A stretch of 64,000 bases of DNA from Forficula auricularia. Lineage: Eukaryota > Arthropoda > Insecta > Dermaptera > Forficulidae. The notes under the pieces were generated by a model. The model made no database searches, had not been told where the DNA came from, and saw only the letters and a program-made list of their open reading frames with translations. Location: the NCBI GenBank assembly GCA_024734495.1, contig JALMQS010000089.1, positions 5,220,420 through 5,284,419 of the forward strand, read 5' to 3'. The position numbers were made by a program, and so were the translations under genes. Shown in pieces: positions 32,003 to 43,245 of this stretch (positions are counted from its first letter, which is position 1; each line of letters opens with the position of its first letter).

Positions 32003-32455
32003 GAGTTTTGATAAACGCATACTCTATTTTGTTCCAAATGACTAAAAAATAAAATGTGCAAATTTTTATCTCAATATTTTAATATTAACAAGGTGATTGA
32101 AAATTTAAATGGAAAATATACATGTATTTTTCACTATAAAGATTAAAATTCTTTTAGCATATTTTAATCATGTTTATCGGTTCAATATCTTCAATGTGCA
32201 ATTATTATTTTTCAAAATAATTAGAACAAAAAATTTGCTAAAAGGAAACATAACTTCAAATCACTATACCTAACTTGTTTTGTTTTTAATTCAAAATGGG
32301 CGTTCTTCTTACCATGTTAAATGGTAATAAATGAACTTTGTAGATATTGAACTGTTAGGCTCAGTTAAATAGATTTTAAATTTGCTAAAAAATTTTAAAT
32401 CGACATGATAAAAAAATAAGCATATTTTCCATTTATAATTTCATTCGTTGTGGAA
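32003..32455. other. AT-rich non-coding DNA
   Basis: No recognised terminus, RNA gene or coding frame. Confidence 0.3.
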
Positions 32456-32999
32456 AATACAATTTTGAGATACGAAAACGGCTTTAACGATTTCGCTAAA
32501 AATTGGTGTACTTATCGGTCTCATGAGTTATTAGTCGTGTATAAATTTTAATCCTATTGAAATAAAGGAAGGGGGGTTAAATTAGTCATGTCGCAAAATA
32601 GATATTTTAATCGTTCATATCTCGTCTTCGGTAAGTCGTAGAGCCTTGAAATTTGAAACTTAAGCTATCTAGAGGCTACATGAAGTACCACAATATTTGG
32701 CTAAAATAGAAGTACCGGAAGTTGATGTTTACGTACGTAAGAATGTACCCTCCCCCAGGGCGTTTCGCAACCATAATTCTCAGAGCAACGAAATTCGAAA
32801 CTCAAGCTCCATATAGGCTAGAAGGAGTACAGCAAGTGTTTGATTGGAATCGGAACACCGGAAGTTGACATTTACACCAAAGATTTTTCGTTTTTTTTTT
32901 TCAAAAACCGCACTAACGATTTTTTTAAATTGTAATGAGTTATGAAGCTATTTAGAGGCAAAAAAGTTACCGAGCATCGCTCGGTGTTCCAGCCACTAA
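32456..32999 (+). mobile_element. Helitron-like element, 3' end
   Basis: The right end has ACCGAGCATCGCTCGGT (32969-32985), a seven-pair hairpin, then ten bases and CTAA followed by T (32996-33000). A hairpin about ten bases before CTRR with insertion before T is the Helitron 3' signature. The body shares many blocks with 13980-14400. No helicase is encoded, so it is non-autonomous. The 5' end is not defined. Confidence 0.6.
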
Positions 33000-33256
33000 T
33001 CATAATTAATACAATTTTCCAAGACTTAAGAAAGATTAAACAGTTCAAATGAATGAAATTTAACATGAGGATTATTACATTTCTTGAAAAATAAATTAAT
33101 TAATAACAGAAGCTATTTTTAATAAGATTAATTAAAAATGATTTTTTTTCTCTGGGGTTGGGGGTGGAAATTGTTGAATTTTAGTATTATATGCTAAAAA
33201 TAAAAGCGGTTAAGTCTTATAATAAATGAATAGTAAATATAGAAAAATTATATATA

Positions 33257-33655
33257 AAATAAGCTGACGTCTTCTGATGTGGCCATCCACTTTACCATAA
33301 AACCTGGCCCTTCACTTATATTTAATATTTAATAAAATTATTTATAATCATATAGGGCAGGGGGTTAGTATTTCCATTTTTAGACTCCAGGGGGCCCACT
33401 GATTATGTATACAAAATTTGGTTGAGTTTGATACAAGAGCCTATATTTTCATTTTTGACCCTACACCCCCCCCCCCCCATCTTGGGCGGTTAGTTTATGC
33501 ATTTTTAGACTTCTGGGGTCCCACTGATTATGTATACAAAATATGGTTGAGTTTGTTACAAGGGCTTAGATTTTCATTTTTTGACCCCCCTCCCATTATG
33601 GGGTTCTGGGGTCCCACTGATTATGTATACAAAATTTGGTTTAGTTTGCTGATGA
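33257..33655 (+). repeat. TACTTTACC-family element, end 1 and three internal units
   Basis: AAAATAAGCTGACGTC through CATCCACTTTACCATAAAAC, then three units containing CCCACTGATTATGTATACAA. Truncated on the right where the duplicated segment begins. Confidence 0.7.
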
Positions 33656-34308
33656 TGAAAAAATAATATGTTTGTGTCATCTATTAAGTCCGATGGAAAG
33701 CTAGATTTAAGAAAAAATTATTTCTTGATTCTATTCTTTTAATAGCTACAAATATATAAAGACAAAATAGTTCATAAATTTGGAACAAGATGATGTTTTA
33801 TTTAAGGAAGAATAAATACAATTCGAAAGAATTACATACTTACTTCAGAAAGGTTGCCTCTAATATTATAGTCAATTTCAAATATCTGATCTAATAAGAA
33901 AACGCTAATTAAAAACTAATATTAATGAAAAAATAATATGTTTGTGTCATCTATTAAATCAGATGGAATGGAATATATTTAATTATATGTCAGAAGGGTT
34001 GTTTTTCACCTTCTGACATATAATTAAAAATATTCCATTCCTTCGGATTTATAAGATGACACCATCTTATGATTTTATAAGAAAATTTGAATTTATTATC
34101 ATCGGCAAATTGAAATCTTTCATATTCATTTAGAAAAAGTCATTCCATTGCCCTTCGAATTTTGAATCTCTTCAAAATTCGAAACACTCTAACGACCTTT
34201 ATTTAAATTATATGGCATGGCTATATGTTTAAATTTAGAATCATTAAATCTCGAAATTTTACAAATTAAGATAACAATATTTGAGTAAAATATTTTAAGC
34301 GAAAACAT

Positions 34309-34403
34309 ATGTAAGAGAGATTCGCACCTCACAGGTGAGCCAGATGGATGCTGTTACTGGCATTCGGGTTCGATTCCCGAGGGGTGAAAAACAATCCTCC
34401 TGA
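34309..34403 (+). ncRNA. tRNA-like core, half-foldback copy
   Basis: GGTGAGCCAGATGG...CATTCGGGTTCGATTCCCGA keeps the B box (34367-34377) and a good T arm. The left foldback arm is missing while the right arm (ATTCCATTCCATCGG) remains. The matching place in the second duplication copy has lost this core. Confidence 0.55.
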
Positions 34404-34679
34404 CATATAATTAAAAATATTCCATTCCATCGGATTTAATAGATCACACCATCTTATGATTTTCTAAGAAAATTTGAATCTATTACCATTCATAGAAAAA
34501 ATAATATTTTTGACCATTATTAAGAAACAAGCCGGAGGCTAGGTATCATTCTAAGAATTTGCGAAGAACAAAATTATTTTCAGATGAAGCTATATACCTA
34601 TAAATCAACTTAAAATGTCATTTTATTATGATTATATTTTTCAATTTGTAATAATACTTTCAATGACATGGCCCTACAG

Positions 34680-35635
34680 CAGTGGTTCTTAACCTTTTAT
34701 TAGTTACGGCCCCCTTAAAATCCTAAAATATTTTCTTCAAAAATGGTCCAATTTCAAATTTTTTTTTGAATTTTTTTTTTGAATTTTTTTTTTGAAATTT
34801 TTTTTTGAAATTTTTTTAAAATTTTTTTTTTAGATCCTTTTTATAAAAAAATACAAAAAATTATTTAAAGTGTTTTTATTTTGCGATTTTTGAGTTTGAA
34901 AATTTTAATCTTGTTTTTGAAACTGTATATACCTACTCTTCGATTTGTTTGATAATTTTTTATTTTAAACCTCTATATTCATTCTACAAATATTAAACCC
35001 TGGTTGATAGTGGCCCTATGATAATTACTATTTTTTTCGATTTTTGAAAATTTCGAAAAAAAATTATTTGCTACATTAAAAAATAAATAATTAGTATTTT
35101 AGTTTTTTTGAAAGAAAATCAAAATCAAAAATTGAAAAAAAGTAGTAATTATCATAGGGTCTTAAAATTTATAGAATGAATGGAAGTTTAAAATAAAAAT
35201 TTTTCAAAAAAATCAAAGAGTACACCTACAGTTTCAAAAACAAGATTAAAATTTTCAAACTCACAAATGCATATAAAAACACTTTAAATAATATCGAAAC
35301 GATTCCCTGCTGATCCTTTTGTCTATAATATTAAAGTCTTCTTCGTTCCCTAATTTTGTATTTTTTTCTTAAAATTATATAAAAAACAAAAAAATTCAAA
35401 AACGAAAAAAATTGAATTTTGACCATTTTTGAAGAAGTTATGAGCAAAAAACCAAAATTCTTTTAAACCGGTGATCAAAAAAATTTCAAAATTTACCAGG
35501 AATAGTTTTTTGATGGGTACTAAAAAAAGTCAAAAAATGAAGGAAATCAAAAATTAATTTTTTTCAAACGGTACGATTTGGTGTGGAATGCCCCAAATGT
35601 ATCACTTATAAAAAATAGTAACATATTTTTTACTT
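34680..35635 (+). mobile_element. hAT-like element, left part (related to 40294-40832)
   Basis: Left end CAGTGGTTCTTAACC, then A/T-rich sequence with inverted blocks (TAGTGGCCCTATGATAATTA and its mirror near 35140). The right end is missing because another element is inserted at about 35631. Confidence 0.6.
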
Positions 35636-37212
35636 TACCATACAGGGTATGGTCAAGTATTGTAATCGTGCATGAAAAAAGTGGTTTTTTTCCCTTCTTT
35701 TTTTCGATATATCTAAAAAATGGCTGAATCTATTTTGATTAAAAAAATTGAGCTAAACCATGGCATTTTTCCAGTTTTTTGCTTATAGCTCGAAAACAGT
35801 TCATATTTTGTAAATGACCGTTCTATAGTAAATTAAAGAGGATAAAATTTCGTGTCGGTTAAAAAATATAAATGCAAAATTTGTCAAGCAGTTCGATTTT
35901 TAACGGGGATCCAAAAAACAGCCCCGGGGATCACTTTTAAAATCCCAAAAACTGGATTTCTCTCGATTTTTCTCATTTTGACCATGAAGGAACACATTTA
36001 CTTTAATTAATAATAACACATTTTTAAACTAGATTAAATTTTCTACAATTTAAACAAAGTTTCATCTTAATTGGATAATGGTAACCTGTGCCGAAATGAG
36101 GTGGAAATTTTGAAAAAATGCAATTTTTTGCAACAAAACCGCAGTTTTTCCTTCATAAAATGAAAACCACTCATCCTAGAAACTTGATTCCTATCTCATT
36201 GTCTAGGAAATTTTATTTACTTAAAGGTTTACGCGGAACATTTTTTGATAAAACTCATATTTATAGATATCCAACATTTTCCGGACCGGATATGATCCGA
36301 ATCCTCAAAAGCGTCATGACGGTTTTTCGACCACCAAAAGTTTTCCCTCACACTTTCGAGGTTGCAAACTTAGATTTGGCATAACAAACGATCCTAGAAA
36401 AAAAATATTTTCCCGCAATTATTGTAAGGTGAACCACTTTTTGGATCCTCTATTTACTGGGCTAATATTCAAAACAAATTGATCTCTACGAGAAGCTTTT
36501 TATGTTATTTCTAATATTATTTTTTGCAAATAGGATGTAGCTGTCCGTTAATTTACTAAATAAATAAATACAAGGGTGCTTAATTGGTCCAGGGCGCTGA
36601 ATATGAAGCTACGCCACTACTTCCGTTAATTTCGAACAAAAAGTAATACTTATATTAAATACTGCAACGGATTGTTGATAATCTTTATCCAATATACTAT
36701 CTTATTCTAGGGTAAAGTACTTTAAAATATAATTTTACAAAAAAACTTTATATGACCTTTTTTGTGGTCCTCAAGATACTTAATTACAATATTAAATTTC
36801 ATCAACATTAGTTAAGTCCTTTTCAAAATATTTAGAAAAAACTAAAAAAATACTGAAATAAAGTACTAATATTTATAGGCCGATATGTACAAAAAACTAA
36901 TCAGCGCTTCATTTTGTTGAAGTAATGGTAGGTTTTAAATTTCATTTCAATCGGTTGTACGGTGCGAAAAAAATCGTGAACGAAATAAATAATAACATCC
37001 ATCCATCCGCACGCACTTCCTGAAAAAATCGCACTTTTTGGCCTTTGGACGAGACCCCATGTATTTTTTAGCAAAACCGTCACGTGTTAAAATTCAACCT
37101 TAATTAATACTACAATTTGTGACTTTAATTAAGACCATGGGTTCCGTAGTCTTTACCTGAGGACCCTTTGAAGTCGCCCTTGCCACGAAACCGATTACAA
37201 TACTTTACCCTT
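35631..37212. mobile_element. TACTTTACC-family element inserted in hAT copy
   Basis: Left end TTTACTTTACCATACAGGG and TATGGTCAAGTATTGTAATC; right end GATTACAATACTTTACCC...GGATAAAGTAA. The interior includes the inverted CCAT microsatellite repeat (36985-37060). Immediately followed by a second family member at 37213. Confidence 0.55.
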
Positions 37213-38150
37213 GCTTCGCATTGGATAAAGTAATAAGCCGACGTGTTCTGATGTGGCCACCCACTTGACTTTACCAATAAACCTGGCCTCTCACTTATAT
37301 TTAATATTTAATAAAATTATTTATAATCATGTAGGGGGGGGGGGTTAGTATTTGCATTTTTAGATTACTGTGTGTGATTATGTATACAACATTTGGTTGA
37401 GTTTGGAACAAGAGAATATATTTTCATTTTTTTGACCCCCCCCCACCCATTTTCGGCGGTTAGTTTTTCCATTTTTAGATTTCTGGGGTCCCACTGATTA
37501 TGTATACAAAATTTGGTTGAGTTTGGTACAAGAGCCTATATTTTTATTTTTTGACCGTACACCCCTCCCCTTCCCACACCAATTTTGGGCGGTTAGTTTT
37601 TGCAATTTTAGACTTCCGGGGTCGCACTGATTATGTATACAAAATCTGGTTGAGTTTGGTACAAGGTCCTAGATTTTCATTTTTTACCCCCCCCCCCCCC
37701 CATTTTGGATGGTTAGTTTTTGAATTTTTAGACTTCTGGAGGCCCATGGATTATGTATACAAAATTTGGTTGAGTTTGCTCAAATGGCCTAGATTTTTAA
37801 TTTTAGCCTCCACCCCCCTTAAGTTGATATGCACTTTTCAAAAATCTAATCAGCTCTTAATCTAATGCACCAAAACTACATGCGAAATTTGGTTTTGATA
37901 TTCACACTAGTTTTTGAGCTAGCTTGTCCACAAAAATTTGGTAACACACAGACTAACAGACATTTTGACAAAACAATTATTTTCTCAACAAATATAATTT
38001 TTTCGATGTTCAATTATTAGGACTTTTTGTAGACCGAAATGCCATGGTTTCGCCCAATTTTTTTAATCAAAATAGTTTCAGCCGTTTTTGAGATATTTCG
38101 AAAAAAACACTTTTTTCATGCACGATTACAATACTGTATGGTAAAGTAAA
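37213..38150 (+). mobile_element. TACTTTACC-family element with four internal units
   Basis: Starts AATAAGCCGACGTGTTCTGA and ends ATGCACGATTACAATACTGT then ATGGTAAAGTAA. It contains four copies of the GATTATGTATACAAAAT(C/T)TGG module of about 120-150 bp, the largest number seen among the insertions here. Confidence 0.7.
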
Positions 38151-39119
38151 AATTGAATCTAATTGATTTTTCAACTAATGAGTAAACGGGCCTACAAGAC
38201 ACCGAAACATTTTCCTATAAGTTAAAAATTATTATTTCACTAATATATGTTAAAGCTACATTTAAGAAAAATTATTTCTTGATTCTATTCTTTTAATAGC
38301 TACAAATATATAAAGACAAAATAATTCATAAATTTGGAACAAGATGATGTTTTATTTAAGGAAGAATAAATACAATTCGAAAGAATTACATACTTACTTC
38401 AGAAAGGTTGCCTTCTAATATTATAGTCAATTTCAAATATCTGATCTAATAAGAAAACGCTAATTAAAAACTAATATTAATGAAAAATAACAGATGTTTG
38501 TGTCATCTATTAAATCAGATGGAATGGAATATATTTAATTATATGTCAGAAGGGTTGTTTTTCACCTTCTGACATAATTAAAAATATTCCATTCCTTCGG
38601 ATTTATAAGATGACACTATCTTATGATTTTATAAGAAAATTTGAATTTATTATCATCGGCAAATTGAAATCTTTCATATTCATTTAGAAAAAGTCATTCC
38701 ATTGCCCTTCGAATTTTGAATCTCTTCAAAAATTCGAAACACTCAACGACCTTTTATTTAAATTATATGGCATGGCTATATGTTTAAATTTAGAATAATT
38801 AAATCTCGAAATTTTACAAATGAAGAAAACAATCTTTGAGTAAAATATTATACGCGTTAACATATATCATGAATTACTTTGTCAAAGCCAGCACAGCATA
38901 GTTTCTTGCCTAAGTCATCACCAATTCCTGCTAGGCTTGTCATCGGTTCGGCAATAACTAATGACAATCGTTATCTCCATCAACCCAATATTTGAATTTT
39001 AAGATCCAACTTGGAGAGTGATTTTATTTTTTTTATTTCAGTCATTATGAGTTCTACTTCGCAAAAGGATCGCAATTTTATTGCCGAGCCGATTGGAGAC
39101 AAGCCGGTGACAAAGCCTG

Positions 39120-39645
39120 GCAGGAATTGGTGATGTCAACCAAATTTTGTATACATAATCTGTAAATTACACAGAAGTCTAAAAATTCAAAACTAACAGC
39201 CTAAAGTGTGTGTGTGTGGGGGGGGGGGGGGGGGGGGTAAAAAATTAAAATATAGGCCGTTGTACCAAAACTCAACCAAATTTTATATAAATAGTCAGTG
39301 GGATCCTAGAAGAATAAAAATTCAAAAACTAATCATTCAAAATGGGGGAGGGGGTTGTAGGTCAAAAATTAAAAATCTAAACCCTTGTACCAAACTCAAC
39401 CAAATATTGTATACATAATCCGTGGGCCCACAGAAGTCTAAAAATGCAAAACTAACCTCCCAAAATGGGGAGGGTGTAGGGTCAAAAAATTAAAATATAT
39501 ATCTTGTACCCAACTCAACCAAATTTCCTCAGCAAATAATCCGTGGGCCCACAGAAGTCTAAAAATAAAAAAAAAACTAACAGCCCAAAACAGGGGAGGG
39601 GGTCAAAAAATGAAAATATAGGCCCTTATACAAAACTCAATCGCA
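39120..39645 (-). repeat. Inverted array of the 120-150 bp module
   Basis: Four units with CCAAACTCAACCAAAT...GTATACATAATC, separated by G-rich runs (a run of about 16 G at 39220-39238). Same module as in the TACTTTACC family but without its ends. Confidence 0.7.
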
Positions 39646-39689
39646 GAACCGTCCTGAGTGAACGCAGGAAACGACCCGAGGCGCCTTTG

Positions 39690-40018
39690 AACATTCACAA
39701 AACCGACAACCTATGGATCGGGCCGAGGCAGCCTCAGACGATGCAACGGGCACTTTTGCCTTGGGCGAGGCACGTACTGACCGACCAGGCATTTGCCTCA
39801 AGGGGCTGGCCTCAATGAAGCAAACCCTAAGTCAGTCGACTTAGGGCCGGTTGTATGTCGCAAAGTAAATGCTTTTTACCACTAACCAAGGGTAGATGGT
39901 AAATGGAGGGACTGGGATAGCCAATTAGATGCCAGACACTGAAAGCATTTACTTTTGTGACATACAACCGGCCCTTAGGGTTTGCGTGCCTCGCCCAAGG
40001 CAAAAGTGCCCATTGCCG
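39690..40018. repeat. GC-richer inverted element hosting a Harbinger-type MITE
   Basis: Outer arms GGGCACTTTTGCCTTGGGCG and inverted CGCCCAAGGCAAAAGTGCCC flank the smaller MITE at 39844-39974. The right flank of the MITE (TTAGGGTTTGC) mirrors GCAAACCCTAAG on the left, so the MITE sits inside the loop of the outer element. Confidence 0.7.
39844..39974. mobile_element. PIF/Harbinger-type MITE, 131 bp, TTA duplication
   Basis: Ends are GGGCCGGTTGTATGTCGCAA and its near-exact inverse TTGTGACATACAACCGGCCC. TTA flanks both sides (39841-39843 and 39975-39977). TTA duplications with GGGCC ends are typical of PIF/Harbinger. Non-coding interior. Confidence 0.85.
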
Positions 40019-40293
40019 TTAAAATTAAAAATATTCCATTCCATAGGATTTAATAGATCACACCATTTTATGATTTTCTAAGAAAATTTGAATCTATTAC
40101 CATTCATAGAAAAAATAATATTTTTGACCATTATTAAGGAACAAGACGGAGGCTAGGTATCATTCTAAGAATTTGCGAAGAGCAATATTATTTTCAGATG
40201 AAGCTATATATAAAATCAACTTAAAATATCATTTTATTATGATTATATTTTTTTTCAATTTGTAATAATATTTTCAATGTCATGGCCCTACAG

Positions 40294-40832
40294 CAGTGGT
40301 TCTTAACCTATTATTATTCGCGCCCCTTAAAATCCTAAAAATATTTTTGCAGCCAGTACCCTCCCCCACCATTAAGTAACATCCACGTAATTACTATTAC
40401 AAAAATTGTAAACCTAGACTTATAAAAAATATTATAAATATTATATTCAACTTGTAATTTTGTCTGTCTGTCTCTCTTGGTCAAATTTATGTATACGCTC
40501 AACGATTTCATTTAGTTTGACAAAAAAAAAATGTTGAATTTGGACCATTTTTGAAGAAGTTATGAGCGAAAAACCGAAATTCTTTTAAACCCGTGATCAA
40601 AAAAAATTTAAAATTTACCAGGAAGAGTTTTTTGATGTGTACTAAAAACTGTCAAAAAATGAAGGAAATCAAAATTAAAATTTTTCAAACCGTCCGATTT
40701 GGCGTGCCATGCTCCAAATGTAGCATTTATAAAAAATAGTAACATATTTTTTTATTTATTTTATTTATTTGTAAAGATATAAAAACTTAAAAAATTCTAA
40801 TATTTCTGTGGCCCCCCTGTTAAGAATCGCTG
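40294..40832. mobile_element. hAT-type non-autonomous element, 539 bp
   Basis: Left end CAGTGGTTCTTAACC, right end inverted CAGCGATTCTTAAC. Flanked by CCCTACAG (40286-40293) and CTCTACAG (40833-40840), an 8-bp duplication with one mismatch. Compared with the relative at 34680 it has an internal deletion. Confidence 0.8.
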
Positions 40833-40849
40833 CTCTACAGAATATTCAA

Positions 40850-41410
40850 AGATCAGAGGCTGGTCATTAGGTCATTACATTTGACGATTGAGCGGCTCTG
40901 ACAAAGCAAATGGAAAATAAAGGTGAAAAAAAAATTATCTCTATTCGGTAAAATATTCTAGAATTTTTGTACAATTTTAATTTAAATGGTTGTTGGAAAT
41001 ACCTAGTTTATTTAGGTCCGAGAAAATAGCTACTATATCTCCCACTTAATTTTTTTTTTTAATATCCTTATTCTTCATACTTGAGGTCTTTTAATGATTT
41101 CCTACACACTCAGTTAAATAAATATCTTTTAATTTCGACCCCACAAACAATTCAACCTTCTCCAAAATATTTTTTAATTACATTTTTAAATGTTTTTGAT
41201 TACAGGTAAAATAAATACTTATTATATAACTTGTAAATTTGAGCTTTCTATCTTATTTACCCTCGACTCAAGATTTACCCTCGACTCAAGATTAATCTTA
41301 CAGAGGGTTAAATTTTATTTTATTTCATTTTAATTTTTAATATTTAGTCTGCGAACTTCAATGCTCTGACAGATGGACTGACAGACATTTTAAACAATAA
41401 TACGTTTCCA
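40850..41410. other. AT-rich non-coding DNA
   Basis: A short direct repeat, TTTACCCTCGACTCAAGAT, occurs twice at about 41258-41292. No gene. Confidence 0.35.
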
Positions 41411-41423
41411 AGAGTAATTAATG

Positions 41424-41455
41424 AGGTTATCCTCTGCTTGATGCAAATAAACATA

Positions 41456-41499
<44 letters not shown>

Positions 41500-41710
41500 T
41501 GTTAGATACTAGAGCTTCGAAGGTTTGTTCTTCATCACCAGTCCATTTAAATAAAAATATTTGATCTGTTATTAGGTTATTACTCATGGGTTCAAATACC
41601 CATTTCGAAATAACAGATAAAATATTTTTAATTAAATGGACTGGTGATGAAGAACAAATCTTCGAAGCTATAGTCTCTATCAAATAATTATATATATATA
41701 TATATATACA
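41424..41710. repeat. TA array, inverted element and hammerhead-like variants
   Basis: GAGGTTATCCTCTGCTTGATG borders about 16 TA repeats (41460-41491). It is followed by a palindrome (41492-41690) with AGAGCTTCGAAGG...TGTTCTTCATCACCAGTCCA and its mirror. Each arm has CTGGTGATGAAGAACAAA then CTTCGAAGC, a decayed core of the type at 15565. A second TA run closes the right side. Confidence 0.65.
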
Positions 41711-41771
41711 TATTTATATTTGTTATATTTATTATATTAAACGAGCATTTCTTGTATATATATATATATAT

Positions 41772-41987
41772 AGTTATTAGAGTAAAGGGTGTGTGTAGTT
41801 TCACAGCGAAGAATTCTTGGATCAGAGGAGAGATTCAACAGTGGTATGGACGACGCAACTCACTCAAACTCCATTTAAAAAAGGTACAGCAACAATTAGA
41901 ACAACACCTGGATTCAGTAGCCCTGAATGCTATTAAGGATCAAGCAATTCACTGTGAAACTACACACCCTTTACTCTATTAACTAAC
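41772..41987. repeat. Inverted element enclosing a possible Penelope ORF piece
   Basis: Arms AGAGTAAAGGGTGTGTGTAG and TTTCACAG are mirrored at the right. They match the arms at 6499-6671. The loop is open in one frame (41815-41950) and reads NSWIRGEIQQWYGRRNSLKL with a Leu/Gln-rich continuation. This could be part of the N-terminal region of a Penelope-like ORF, but the match is by general character only. Confidence 0.45.
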
Positions 41988-41990
41988 ATC

Positions 41991-42026
41991 ATGTTTCACC
42001 TAAAACCTACACCACTTTCCATAAGT

Positions 42027-42093
<67 letters not shown>

Positions 42094-42233
42094 AAAAATA
42101 TAAATTAAATTTTATTTGATTTTGGCTGCGAATAAAAATCGACCTTTTTACCTGAATTTAAAATTAAAAATAATATTAATATATCGCTTTTAACTGAAGC
42201 AAAAAATTACCGAGCATCGCTCGGTGTTCCAGA

Positions 42234-42270
<37 letters not shown>

Positions 42271-42300
42271 TATTTGCATCAAGCAGAAGACACGTCATTG
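41991..42300. repeat. Recurrent tail motif, TA microsatellites and Helitron-like end
   Basis: ATGTTTCACCTAAAACCTAC at 41991 leads to a TA array (42032-42089). At 42209-42225 the hairpin ACCGAGCATCGCTCGGT recurs, followed by GTTCCAGATACTAT, a decayed Helitron 3' end, and another TA array (42236-42266) with the CATCAAGCAGA terminus after it. Confidence 0.6.
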
Positions 42301-42301
42301 A

Positions 42302-42735
42302 TTTGTCTTTATGAATATGATTTAGTGATTAAATTGTTCGTGAATAGATTTAGTGAATTATTGTGATCGCCGAGGGCACTATTGTGTCTAATGGGCTCAA
42401 TTTGCGTCCAAATAGTTTATTCAAAACAAGTGGCTATTAAAAGCTTTAAAGAGGAGGTGTTAATTCTAGAAGCGTAATAGAAACAAATCTAATTGATTTC
42501 TGCTTCCTGCAAACCTTCCCCAATATAAACAACAAGCCAAGAAATAAATAGACTTAAACGGAAGTAGAAAAAAGCCAACGTTATCTTTAGAAAATCAACT
42601 ACTAAATTAATAATTATTTCGATAAAAATTAGGCATTAACTAGCTATATTGAATATCTAATGGATGTGAAATTAGCCATCTTCTTCTAATCAATGCAATG
42701 AAAATTGAAAGCCTTATCTCAGGTGCGTAGATAGA
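42302..42735. other. Non-coding stretch
   Basis: Nothing recognised. Moderately A/T rich without inverted ends. Confidence 0.3.
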
Positions 42736-42736
42736 A

Positions 42737-42845
42737 ACCTCTCAGACATAACATTCGATTCTAACTCACTGGAATTTGGTGATAAAATTTCAATGTTGGG
42801 CGTCACTCTAGAGTCTGACTTTTCTTGCAATGACCATATCTCAAC
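42737..42845 (+). pseudogene. Fragment of the Jockey/CR1-like ORF2
   Basis: One frame reads DSNSLEFGDKISMLGVTLES then DFSCNDHIST, which aligns with SSLEFHNKISMLGVTLGSDL in the copy at 19183-19887. Only about 35 codons are recognisable, and both sides are unrelated. A short relic of the same family. Confidence 0.75.
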
Positions 42846-43245
42846 CCATAGTTTAAAGGTTCCCCTTTAGTGGCATTACGATTAGATTAAAAAGTATAAC
42901 CATTGCTTTTCTAGCCGAAATGGAAAGACGATCTCTAGCACTTTAAAATTATTTCACTCAATTCCATAGAGAAACTGACTAAATACTGGTGGCGCCTCTG
43001 TCGACGATTCTATAAGGTTTCAGGTGATTGATACGCAATTTGTAGATATACACATTATGTTATAAATTCGTTAAAAAACATTCAATTTTTGCTTTTTTGA
43101 TTGTCATTATTATTAAAAGTGGTTTTCATTGAATTATTATCCCCCGATTTTTTTACTTTACCATACAAATTATGGTCAAAAATTATAATCCTGGATAAAA
43201 AAAGTATTTTTTGATTCGTTTTTTTGTAATATCTAAAAAACGGCT

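Larger units (their letters stand above)
33700..35635 (+). repeat. Segmental duplication, first copy
   Basis: Matches 38256-38870 and 40020-40740 almost base for base over long blocks (for example GAACAAGATGATGTTTTATT and CAGAAAGGTTGCCT). It includes the core-less foldback (33935-34080), the half foldback with tRNA-like core (34309-34460) and the left part of a hAT element starting at 34680. Confidence 0.8.
38256..40293 (+). repeat. Segmental duplication, second copy, interrupted
   Basis: Aligns with 33700 onwards up to about 38870, then 1.15 kb of other sequence intervenes (38870-40018), and the match resumes at 40020 with TAAAATTAAAAATATTCCAT and runs into the hAT element at 40294. Confidence 0.8.

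Noticed and set aside
33418..33666. 82-codon frame with repeated YVYKIW, and similar ones at 37551 and 46315
   Set aside because: The repetition comes from the nucleotide-level tandem module of the TACTTTACC family. Frames shift between copies, so there is no protein conservation.
39206..39418. 70-codon frame starting with a Gly run
   Set aside because: It reads through a G homopolymer next to repeat modules; an artefact of composition.
26737..40080. A CRISPR-like reading of repeated short blocks
   Set aside because: Spacing is irregular, repeats are inverted or tandem transposon modules, and the genome is clearly eukaryotic.
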